Source: Pleurostoma richardsiae
Taxonomy: Eukaryota; Ascomycota; Sordariomycetes; Calosphaeriales; Pleurostomataceae
Reading direction: 5' to 3'
DNA length: 64,000 bases
Assembly (NCBI GenBank): GCA_030052745.1
Contig: JANBVO010000022.1
Coordinates: 540,212-604,211, forward strand
Under the pieces are notes generated by a model, which was given only the letters and a program-made list of their open reading frames with translations, ran no database searches and had not been told where the DNA came from. Both the position numbers and the translations under genes were made by a program. This document shows positions 32,925 through 43,700 of this stretch, in pieces (the first letter of the stretch is position 1; each line of letters starts with the position of its first letter).

Positions 32925-34915
32925 ATGGCACGTCGAAGTCAGCAGAAGAGAGCTATACAACTCATGCTCATCCTTTGCATGGCTTGGCTCTTCTACTCCC
33001 TCGACGGAGCGGTCATCAGTGTTCTCATCACCAATGAGGACTTCCTCAAGGTCCGTTCGCCTCTTCAAGACAGCCATTGCTGGAGTGCACCGTGCCTAAC
33101 GAGCTCTTTCTCCACTTAGACGTTCAACGTTGACGCTGATCGTCTCGGACTGTTCAGCTTGTTTCCCTCTATTGGCGCCTTGATCAGCGTACTGGGCGTT
33201 GGCGCTACCATCAACCGTATTTTTGGACGCAAAATATCCTTCCAGATCGCTACATTTCTGGTAGTCTTTGGTGTGATCCTTCAGACATTTACAAACAATT
33301 GGCGTAAGCAAACCCCCGATCCCGCCGAAGTCACAAAGTTATAGACACTGGAGACTCACCTTGAACCTTCCACCTAGCCGCTGTCCTTGCTGGTCGTATC
33401 ATCATGGGAATCGGCGGCGATGCTAATGGCCTGGTTCTGGGCTACTACGTGACCGAGATATCGCCGAAGGCCGTCCGTGGTCGTGCCCTCATTTTCGTCC
33501 AGCAGTTCTCCAGCTCGTTTCTCAACATTGCTGGCACGTGGATTGCATATGGTATGCAAAGCACAGTCGACTTACGCAGACCGGCTGGACTGTGCACTGA
33601 CCATTCATACTCCTCTAGGCATCTCGTTTCTCCCCCAGGACAAATCCTACAGCTGGAAGGTCGCCAACTCCATGCAGTTCGTGCCTGGTGTCATCTTCTT
33701 TTGTCTTACGTTCTTGCTGCCTGAATCGCCTCGTTGGCTTGCTCGGAAGTACCCTCAGGACGATGGACCCATGATCAAGTCCCTCGCCTCGATCCGGGAT
33801 CTGCCCCTTGATCATCCCAGCATCATTGAAGAGGCCAAGGAAATTCGCGACTACGACACCTGGTATATCCTACACGGTTCCGTCAAGGTGTGGAACATCT
33901 TCACGTCTAAGAGACTGTTCAAGCGTGTCTTCAACGCCTTCATCCCAATGCTCGCACAACAGTTCAGCGGTGTCGGTGTCCTCACTGTGAGTTATGGAAT
34001 GCAAATGTGAGATCCCAATGTTGGGTAGTTCACTGACCCGAAACAATCCAGATTTACGCAGCCATCATCTACCAACCCCTTGGTCTGAACAATCAGCACA
34101 ATGCTCTTCTTCTTAACTCTTGCCTGCAAATTCTCTACGCCGTTGCCGCTCTCGGTTCGTCGTATGTCATCGAGAAGGTCGGTCGGCGTCCTTGCATTGT
34201 TTGGGGTTCACTCATCAACACAATCGGTCTTGCTTTCATCGCTGGGCTTTCCATTGGCTATGAGGACAGCATAAACAAGGTCGCCAACGGCTGGGTGGGT
34301 ACGTATTATCGCGTCGCTTTCCCTTTCTTCTTTGTCCTCACTTGCCAGCAGGGCTTCTTTCAAGTCTAGTGGTCTGGGAGCTGACGGTTTCGTGTGCCAC
34401 AGTTGCTTTTATCGCCCTGATGACCTGCAATTACTGGCTGCTCACAACGGGCCCCACCGTTGTGTACGTCAACGAGATCTTGCCCTCACAGGCGCGTGAA
34501 GTGGGCGTTGGCATGTGCCAGGTCATTCCGTGCGCCGTCGCGGTTGCACTCGGCCAGAAATGGCCTCTAGCGACGGAGAAGCTCGGCGCGAAATCATATC
34601 TCGTCCTCCTATGCCTCTCAGGTGTCAGCTTTGCCCTCAACTGGTGGTTCGTTGTCGAGCCCAAAGGTCTTTCCATTGAGCGTATTGATGTGGTGAGTCC
34701 CTTCGCCTCGTTGTCTTCCTCCTACCGTATGCTCTGTATTATATAGCCCCAGAGCAGACTGACCGTGACACTAGCTGTTCGGTGAGCACGACCACGTTGC
34801 AGAGGTCCGCGGCGAATTCGAAGAAGAGAAAACTACCACTGCCACTGGCGGTATCGGTGAGCCCAAGGCAGAGGCACTGCATTCCGAGCCCAACCACGTA
34901 GACGCCAGGCTTTAG
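32925..34915 (+). CDS. MFS sugar transporter (second copy in the cluster)
   Basis: The proposed CDS is join(32925..33050,33120..33303,33378..33551,33619..33986,34052..34298,34403..34692,34775..34915), 509 residues, with canonical splice sites and consistent phases. Sugar-porter features include FYSLDGAVISVL in helix 1, a GRKISF loop, GRIIMGIGGDANG in helix 4, SPKAVRGRALIF, PESPRWLARKYP and QQFSGVGVLT. The terminal PETKG motif is altered to EPKGLSIERIDVLFGE. The C-terminal tail is hydrophilic and charged. It should be a plasma-membrane proton symporter for a mono- or oligosaccharide. It is only distantly similar to the transporter at 22871-24910, so the two probably carry different sugars. It is divergent from the GH127 gene, which points to arabinose or arabino-oligosaccharide uptake. 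Confidence 0.88.
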
Positions 34916-37900
34916 TTGAAGGCCACTTAACATTCAATCTAGGATGTCGGAGAGTGGAAAGTCCTAAGCCAACTGCAGTAGTCGCGGAAGTCACAGAAAG
35001 AGTGAACAGATTATTTCAAGTCATGATCCTATCATTCTATCTACATCTGTCTGCCATCTTGTTACATTGAAAAGTGTTCTGCAAAACGTCGTGGTATGGA
35101 AGCGATACACGCGGTCTCTTCTTTATTACATTGCCACGAAAAGCCAATACCAATGTTGGGATGATATATCCATCTCATTCTGATGTCGGCCTGCAGGTCG
35201 GCAGTCGACTAGACTGCCTTCTTAAGTAGTATCATGTATCGCAAGCCAGACCTACCTACCTACAAGACTGTTACAACCCTAGCAAGCCTTAGTACGAATC
35301 GCACAGTGGTCCTAGCGCTTCGCCTGATTCACATTCAGATGCGAGACTAATTATCCGATTGGCTTCTGACCTTGCGCTTTGGGGTGGAACATGCTGCACG
35401 GGTTAAGCGCCGGGACCAGCTTGTCTTATCACCCCAGCGTCACACCGAGCAGATGCTTTTGTGCGCCAACCCTTCGCGTGCGGCGCTCTATTGATGATGA
35501 TAATTGGCGCTGGCTCATGGAAAGGAGGGACGGCATATACAGGATGGTGCATGGCTCTGCTGCGACCGGCGTAGGTTGTAGACAGACGGGACATACCAGT
35601 GATACCTGAGAAACCAGATGTCGCCGCGATGGAGCGTGTCGTCGGTCTACGAGAGCCCCCGACGGCGAGAAGTCTACAAGAAGCTGAAGAAATACAAAGC
35701 TTAGCATCGCGAAGGACATCCCTCGTCTATAGCCTCACTGAACAAGCGCGAGCCGCCGGGGTTCTGACTGCTGACAGTTCTCGTCGGACATAGCTTTGCT
35801 CCCCGGGTGATAGCATGGGCGGCACCCGTGCTGCTCATCAACTTTAGCTGTGCGAGGATGGTGACCTCCGTCGAAACAAATCTATCTGCGGGCGCTGGAG
35901 CTATTCCTTCTGATATATTAGGTGGCTTGACGGCAAACCAGGGACCAAGCCGCCATGGCGCGGGCGTACCTGGGAGGGGAGTGCGTCTAGAGCCAACCGT
36001 GACGCTTCTGTCTTGCAAACTACGGCAGGAAGAGGCTGGAGTTAGCTGCAGGGACGAAACAATATGACATCCCGCGGCGGCATGATCGGCGTCCCATCCT
36101 TTCCCGGCCAGCCTGCCTAGGCGCAGGCATGTCTCTCTCCCCCTTCAGTATGTCTTGGTGTGCGCCCGGGCGAAGAGGATCCCCCTCCCGATTTTTAGCC
36201 CCCAAGAGGCTGAGAGGGGGCCGCAGGATGGGCCTCTTGGCCTGCCCCCAACTGCCGGAGCATGGGTAGGCGACCCTCAGACACGAGGCCAGCAGCAGCG
36301 GCCACTAGGATCGGGGCATGAAGCGCGCAGAAGCTTTGGCTGCCCAGGCATCCGTGGCATATCAAGGACGAGAATAGACGCCCAAGCCAATGAATGGAAC
36401 AGTGTTGATAGTCCTTATGAGTCACTTCTGCTGCTGTGATATTAGTAGTATCGTGAATTGAGAGCCCGCAAGCACCGCTCGAGGAGCACTGGTCGCTTTC
36501 CCCGCTTCCCCTGGGGTATCACAGCGTCTCCCGCAGGAGCCATTGGTGAGCAGCCCGCCTGGGCCCAGGACGTGTCTGAGCCTTGTCGCCCGTTTGCATA
36601 GGCTTCACTCGACGACAGGGCGAAAGTGCGCTTTTCCTCCCGCGAGCGCACCCGCCCGGCCTAGGACGCGCACAGAATCAAGCGTAGCCAAGGGCGTTCG
36701 CGCCGTGTGCCTCTTTCTGAAGGGTGTGCGCGACCGGTTGGTTACTTGGGACAGTGTTTCACATTTGCGCTGGGAGCAAGACGCTCGTTCGGTACACACC
36801 CCTCCCCTCTCCCTGTGTACATCCAGCCACAGACGCGGCACACAAACGCCAGTCCGGGGGCCGGGATGATGGTGGGCGGGAATTGAGTGATCATCACACA
36901 AAAAGAAAAATAACGTGTGCGCCGGATGAAAAAAAAACTTTTTCAGCCTTCTCAGGCAGGAGAAAGGGGGGGAGAGTCGCGAACACGGCGCGTCCGGTTG
37001 ACGGGACACGCAGAGATGTCGATCGCGAGAGCCGGCCAGATTGGCGAGGAATGTTGAGGCTCGTCTGTCACTTTCCGCTTCGTGCCGCACGTGTGCACTA
37101 AGGGGAACAATGGGAGAGCGTCCGGGGCAGAGCCGAGTTGGGATCGGCGGGCGTTGCTCGCGCCGGAGGAATTTCCCACATTCCAACTGACATGGCCGTT
37201 GGGAGTAAAGGGGGCCGTGTGGTAGTTGGGCTTGCGCAAGCAAACACACGTTCATCCCTACTCCGTGCTTCCAACTGCGTTGGACATGTAGCAGGTATCC
37301 GCATGGGCCCGGTCCCGCCGGCGCACGGAAGGGAGGCTGCCGAAACGACCGGAGACGTCGGGGAGCTTCATCAACTCATCCCGGGAGGGGAGAACCACAT
37401 TCCAGGCAGAGCGACTCTGGTGCGCACCGCAGTAATAAGGGAACACTGCCTACACCCGCATGTTTGCAGCAGTGAGTGCAAAGCAAGGACATCCTCGTAC
37501 CCGGGAGCGTCCGGGCGCAACATGGGAGAAGGCCGGCAACCCCTGGGAACCGGATGATGCACGGACGGTCGCATCCGTTTCGTCTGATGTGCCAGACTCG
37601 AGGCTGCAGGGAGAAACAAACAGTTTCGTCTTCCGGCGACGCACAGAAAGTATGGCAAGCAAAGGAGAAGAACGAAGGAAAATATGCTCCCTTCTTTCTC
37701 TGACGCTCCGTGCCTTGTTGGTAGTAGCAGACAGTTTGGTGACGGGCGATCGCGAACCTCGACATATCGCGGGGTGTCAGTGAGAAAAGCCAACTGAACT
37801 TCTCTCCCGTCATCCTCATAACCACCGTGCAAATTCCTGTGCGTTCTCGCGTCCTGAAACAAGGGCACGATCATAGGGCTGTCTCCCCCTCCGTCCCACT

Positions 37901-39500
37901 AGATTTTTTTGTCTCGCCAAAGTCCAGCAATCAGACTCCGGTCAACCAACAGCCAAACGCGGCCCGGCTGCAAAAATGATTCATTCAACCATGCCGAATC
38001 ACGGGTGGAATCCTGCCAAATGAGCAAAGCAAATAACACCCGCCCAATACCCGGTTCTCGCGGAAGAAATTTGCTCATTGGTAAGACCGTTATAGTGACA
38101 GGAAACAAGGGAAAGGGCCCCCAAAACATTCCCCGTCTCGTAGTTGGCTGTTGTAGGTGGCCTGTTGGCTCGTTGGGCACAAACACATACATGCCTGCAT
38201 GGCTCGCTCACCTTGCTTCGGCGCGCACGCATGTTAGGCGGCGACGAGACCGACTCGTTGCATGATGAGTCTTCCCGCACTCTCTTGCCCGGCCGTTGGG
38301 CAATGGGGCCCTTCCATGTGGGTGATCTCACGTCACTGGGCGTGCATTGCATGAGAGTCGACGGAGGGAGGGAGGGAGGCCGAGAAGGACAGACGATTTG
38401 CGCCGCGGTGTTTCCCTCTTCCTGGGCCAAAAGCTACGAAGACCACATGGGCGCCCGTCTTGCAGGTAGGGAGGGTGTCTGCGAGCAATGGCACACCACT
38501 ACGACAGATCTTGGATCATGACATTCACGAACACGAGGGGCACCAGCATGGCATAGACAAAAACATGTGAATCGAACGGTCTAGTGTTATTTGATATTTC
38601 GCTATTGGAAAATTCCAGTCCTCCACCTCAGTCTGCACCCACACTCCGCTTATCTTGACATCTTCACCACTCTCTTGCCGGCGAGGGAGAAACGAAATAA
38701 AAAAGAATGAAGGGGTATATCCACCAGCCAGCCTGTGATAAACCAGGGAAAAACGAGAAAAGCCCGACTCCTCTATAGCGGCGACTAAGTCGAGGAGATA
38801 GAAAAGAGACAGCGGCACATAACGCCCAGCGATGTCCTTCTCCGTAAAACAATAGTACCATTAAAATGGTTGCTGCATCCTGTATAGGGCCCCGACATAG
38901 CGAGGCATTCCAACACCTTCCCAAATCCATAAATCATCGCTGATCAAGTTTGCTGCCACGACAGGTGGCAAGCATGCAGGGTGCCGCCAACTGACAAGGC
39001 GCATCCACCCTCCACAACATTCCAAACTAACTTTTGATATCCGTGTCACCAATATCGTGACTTCAAACCGTTGTCCCCATCTGCTTCTGTATATCGTGAT
39101 CCATCTTCATCAATATCCGGCAGCGAGGAGGCAGATGGAGCAGTCGCACCTGCCTCGACTCGAGCTACCGGGTAAGAAAAAACGAGTTTCGTTTGGGTAT
39201 CTCTGAAAAAGACCGGAGAGGAAAGACACGGCCACCGTTCCAGATTGCGGGATTGCCCCAGGATGTGTATTAGGAGGGTATTGAGAGAGATATGAAGGAA
39301 ACCTCCCGCTAGAAGCAAGGAAACTCCTTGGAAAAGACCCCGGAAAAGAGACTTTATCGTACAGCTCGGTATGCCTCATGATGTATATGTATGTATAGTT
39401 GCGTTGAAGATCCAATGTGAGGATGTCCCACGGCAGATCCAGGGGGTCCTGGAAGGAGTCAAGCCGTGGGGACCAAAGTTCCAAGAGCCAGGGAAGGCAT
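34916..39500. other. Long gene-free stretch (4.6 kb)
   Basis: Many short overlapping frames occur on all strands, but none has a recognisable domain, a signal peptide or a credible splice partner. The sequence includes homopolymer and purine/pyrimidine runs (for example A and T runs near 36900-36940 and GGGA repeats near 38365) typical of UTR and promoter DNA. The left end is the 3' flank of the transporter; the right end contains the 3' UTR of the next gene. Confidence 0.5.
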
Positions 39501-40739
39501 CTATTTGGTAGGGTTCCTCAGGATCTCTTCGCAATTGGCGTCGAAGCGGACATTCCAGGTCCGGACGGACTGCATGAACCGCTCGGTCCGCTCCAGCTCG
39601 CGCTCCCGGCCAAAGAGGGTCTCGACGAACTCGATGCCGGCGTTCTTGCCAAGCTGCGAGTCCTTGGCCTTGCTCGCCTTGAGCATTGGCGACTCGCAGG
39701 CTTTGAGCAGCTTACGGAGCTTGTCCGTCAGTCGCTCACCACCCTCAATGAAGTCCTCGACCAGTTCTTTCTTCTCCAGACTCCTAATCTTGGGAATGAC
39801 GTCCTCGGACCGCTTCATCTTACCCGCCAGCTGGATCAGCAGCAGCCACAGCTCTCCAGCCATATCGGAGATGGGTGTGTTAGGTCCATGGCGGTAGACG
39901 GTCCAGTCGTAGATCCATTTGCCCAGGGAGTTGGCGTCGAAGACACTGCCAAGTAGCATGATCGGTTCCTCGGTTGGATCCCAGTTCTTAAGTGAGTACC
40001 CCGCTGGTATGCGGTGCTTCTTCGCATCGGCCTCGGTAGCCTTGGGCGCCGCGGGAGGCGGGCGCTTGCCGTTGGAGCTGGAAGGCCTTGCGGTCTGGGG
40101 GCGTTGGGGCACCGAAGTCGAGGAGCGGCGAGTATGGCCGGCGCGCCGCAGGTCCGGCTCGTGTCGCGGCGGAATGTCGCGGAACTCCCTCTCAAACTTC
40201 TCGTAGCGATGTGGCTGCGGGGTTGGTGGGGGACCCTGTGAACGGTAATGGCGATCAGTTGTGTGTCCTCCATAGTTAGCAGTATAGTAGTAGTCCCTAT
40301 GCCGCCTGGAGTTCGATCGCGCGGGTAGCACATAAGTGACACCGTTGATCTCGATGTACTCGTCCTCGTCGGAGTCCCCATAGTTATCTGAGGCCCGATA
40401 GTAGGAGAAGGAGCTGCGACGCTCGCGCTTTGGGTGCGAGCCCGAAAATGACTGTTTCCGCGTTGATCGCGATGCACTCACATTGGCAGTTGCGTAGTGG
40501 CCATCACTCGTGAACCGTGGCGAGAAGGCAGGCGCTCGCGGGCTCGAGAAGTCATTCAGGCCGCTGCTCATGTGGCGGAAGTGCGCTCGGGTCGCGGGCC
40601 GCTGCGGAGTCTGCGCGTGGGCGTAGTAGTACGGTCCTCGACCCGGGGACGGTGTTGGTGAAGGGCTCGCATATTTGGCCTCCCTCTCATGATAGTACTC
40701 TCCACCGGGAGTTGACCCGTATGGCGAGTAGCTGTTCAT
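39501..40739 (-). CDS. Conserved fungal protein ('vegetative cell wall protein gp1-like')
   Basis: An uninterrupted frame of 412 residues starts at the ATG at 40739; an in-frame TTG at 40784 was rejected as start. The N-terminal 230 residues are disordered and rich in Ser, Pro, Tyr, Arg and Gly, with an acidic patch (DNYGDSDEDEYIEINGVTY at about 118-136). The C-terminal 180 residues form a conserved helical domain that begins GYSLKNWDPTEEPIMLLGSV and includes SLGKWIYDWT, LWLLLIQLAGK, DFIEGGERL and WNVRFDANCEEILR. Fungal homologues are usually labelled gp1-like because of their Pro-rich part, but there is no signal peptide, so a cell-wall location is doubtful. Biochemical function is unknown. 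Confidence 0.8.
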   Translation of the reverse strand: MNSYSPYGSTPGGEYYHEREAKYASPSPTPSPGRGPYYYAHAQTPQRPATRAHFRHMSSGLNDFSSPRAPAFSPRFTSDGHYATANVSASRSTRKQSFSGSHPKRERRSSFSYYRASDNYGDSDEDEYIEINGVTYVLPARSNSRRHRDYYYTANYGGHTTDRHYRSQGPPPTPQPHRYEKFEREFRDIPPRHEPDLRRAGHTRRSSTSVPQRPQTARPSSSNGKRPPPAAPKATEADAKKHRIPAGYSLKNWDPTEEPIMLLGSVFDANSLGKWIYDWTVYRHGPNTPISDMAGELWLLLIQLAGKMKRSEDVIPKIRSLEKKELVEDFIEGGERLTDKLRKLLKACESPMLKASKAKDSQLGKNAGIEFVETLFGRERELERTERFMQSVRTWNVRFDANCEEILRNPTK

Positions 40740-43700
40740 TTTCCAGTTCTCTTGCGATGCCGCGGGGGCATCCGAGTCTCTCAAGCAACCTCACACGACT
40801 ACTGCAGAAATACGGCAACGCAACGCTCGCGGCGCCGACGGTTCTCGTTCTCTTTTGATTTTCGAATCTCTAGTCGCGCCTGTGTCGTGACGCGGGGAAA
40901 GGGTTCACCCGTCACCTGGGTATGTGGTCGGTAGAGAGAGGGGAAGAAAACCGTCTTCTGCAGGAAAACATGTCAAGGGCCTGGGGTTGATATCGTTCTG
41001 GCGCGAACGAAATCGGGGATATCAAAGTCCGTGACAGTTCACGACTCTGACGTGTGCGTTGTGGAAATAACTGGATGCTTCGGCGGCGAAGTCCAGTTGG
41101 CAAGGAAGATGGGATGGGGACGATGACGATTGTGTGTGAGTAATCAGGGGTGCCGAGCAGAGGTTGTTTGTCATGAAGATGGCAAGAGCCAACAGGTATC
41201 AGAGGAGGAGCAAGATCTTTCGGCGAGGTTGGGAGGTGTGTCCTCTTTAAAGGCCGGTTCGGTCGTCAAGTCTCGCCGGTGGGAAGAAGAGGAGACCGTC
41301 GACGCGATGTGGACTTGACCGGGGATGAGACAGGGTGATGCCGGCCACCACGCTAAGGTACCATGTAGCGCAGCTCCGTTATTTTGAAAGGCCCGCTTTT
41401 CCGTCTCTCACTTCCTCGTTCTCTTGGGCCTCGTGGAAGTTGGTGGGGGTGTGTGGCGATTAAAGATACTTGCACCTAAAAACGAGGTACAGTACGTACC
41501 CTCAGCTAGAGCCACACCCCTTTGCCAATGAGGGCTTCCAGAGACGGCCAGGGCCAGCCACACGGCCCCACACAGTTCGGGAACCTTCTCTTGTGCACGG
41601 CTGCTGCACAAGATACAAGCAGCCCTCCCTTAGTTATCCCTTATTAATCGGGAATAAGCCAATCCAAGTCCGATCGCGCGAGCGAGCGACGCAGTCCAGC
41701 GGACTCTTGTCACTCAGCTGCAGTGATGCAGTGCTGCAGTGCTGCGGTGACGTGCTGACTCGAAGGCTCGCCTGAAAATAGCAGGCAAAAGGGGCAGTAC
41801 CCTGATACAGCCTACCAGTCAGCACAAGCCGTTGCCTGTCGCTCAACCTGCTGGTCGTCGAGAGTCTGGAGAGGCTGGGAAATTGCCGCCCAATGTTTTG
41901 TGATGACGATTGTCGATTATGAATCACTCAACCAACGATGATTCACTCGGCGCCCGTAACAGCCTCTTGGAGGGGTCGTGGCTTGTCCAGCTTTTTGATG
42001 GGACTGATAGGCACTGCCTGATGCCCCTGGTCCTTCTTCCCGGTGCAAACTCTGCGGTCCAGGGTGCTGTGGACGCCTCCAACGTCTGTGTCAACCCAGC
42101 CAATTTACCACGCGAGGTAAGCGAGATGAGACTTCTGGCGCAGCCGGGGGACGTTCCAACGTCGTGGCTCCGGATCTCATATGCTCGGGCCCGCTTGACG
42201 GCTCCCGTGAAAAATTTTCGCCCTCCTTCAATAACAAACGAGATGGATGTGCACCTGTGCCGCTGTGACGGGTGACACGGTTAACTCCGCTGGTGAGCAG
42301 GCCCCCAGAGGCAGCGAGACTCGAGCGGGCCGACTCATTCAATCACCCCTGATAGCGCCGCCCAGGAGGTCGGGAGGATGGGGCCTGGAGCCGCAAGGTC
42401 GATATCAGCGACACGACAACTGTGGTCGAATACGAGCGCAGGGCGCCGAACACGGCTCGTCTGTCGCTGCGTCAAAGACCTGATTGATATGCGTGGCTGT
42501 CGCAGAGCTGGTCAACTGACCAACCGACTGACTCACAAGCCAGAGAGGTTGACAGTGAAAGGGGCGTCTCATCCAAGATGATGCAGAGGGCAGCGAGGCC
42601 TTTTATGCCGGCCTGACAACCTGCACTTTCCAAGTTCTGCCAAATTCCGGGGCGAGGATAGATCGCTCTCTGCTCTGCGCTGGGCGCTTCGGTCAGTGGT
42701 GGCTGTTTGTCTCTGATGATCGCTACACACACGGGCTCCTACAGTGTGTGACGTAGAGCCGACGGTGGTTACTGTAAATGGGTTCGTTCTGATCGCCAGT
42801 CAAAGGTCCAGCCCCGTCCTTTTCGGTCCCAGCCGGTAGCCCGCCGCGGGAAGGAGAGTCGGCAGGTGGGGTTTGTGAGAAGGGGACAAAACGTATTAAC
42901 GCACGCGCGCGATCAAGACGGCGGCGACGTGGATATTATATATGTACACGCGAAGACAGGAGGCTGTTTGCCTGAAAACAGGCGGCAAATGGTGACGAGG
43001 CAGACCAGCAGTGATGACTCTTGAGGAGAAGAACATTTGTGCAGAGTCTGGAGAGGCGAGGCTCTGGCTCTTAAAAGGTCGGAAGGCGGCCAAGGAGCTG
43101 ACGTTTCTCCCCCGGCTGACACAGTACACTGTAGGAAAGGGATTGTGGTGGTGGTGGGTGGCAGTCGGCTCGACGCTTTTCGACATTCGCCTCCCGCCGA
43201 CCCCTCCTTTGCGGTCGTGAGGCCAGCCGTGCAGAAGGTTTCTCCTACCGTGCGCCGGCCGTGCCGTGTGTGTAGGAGCTGATCCAGAAATATCACATGG
43301 ATTGCTACCTACCTAGCCCTGAATAGATGCTCTGATATTGCACACCGCATAACTGTTGCTATTCTTCTACTGTCCTGTCTGCTGTGCTCCTCGGCTTGCG
43401 CAGCGTGAGATGGGGACCGGCGCAAACTGCGTGATAAAGTGTTGTGCTCCTGTCAGCACACCACCACCAGCGGCTGCTCAGTGATGTGCACTACGGCACG
43501 CAGATACCGCTTATAGATTGGCGGAGCAGCAGCAGACGGACAACCACCAGATCCGTCACATGGGCGCCCCGGCGATAAACGGGCCATCCAGTGAGAGCGG
43601 CGGGCACGGTGATGTCTTCTGCAGCTGCTGGTCCGTCCCGGACCCAATTGCAGCTCGTCGGTTCGCCCAGATGGCTGCAGCAGTTCGCCAAACCCGCTCA

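Noticed and set aside
36605-37874. Frames of 125-216 residues on the minus and plus strands
   Set aside because: Mutually overlapping in several frames, no conserved motifs, Cys/Pro/Arg-rich composition of non-coding DNA.
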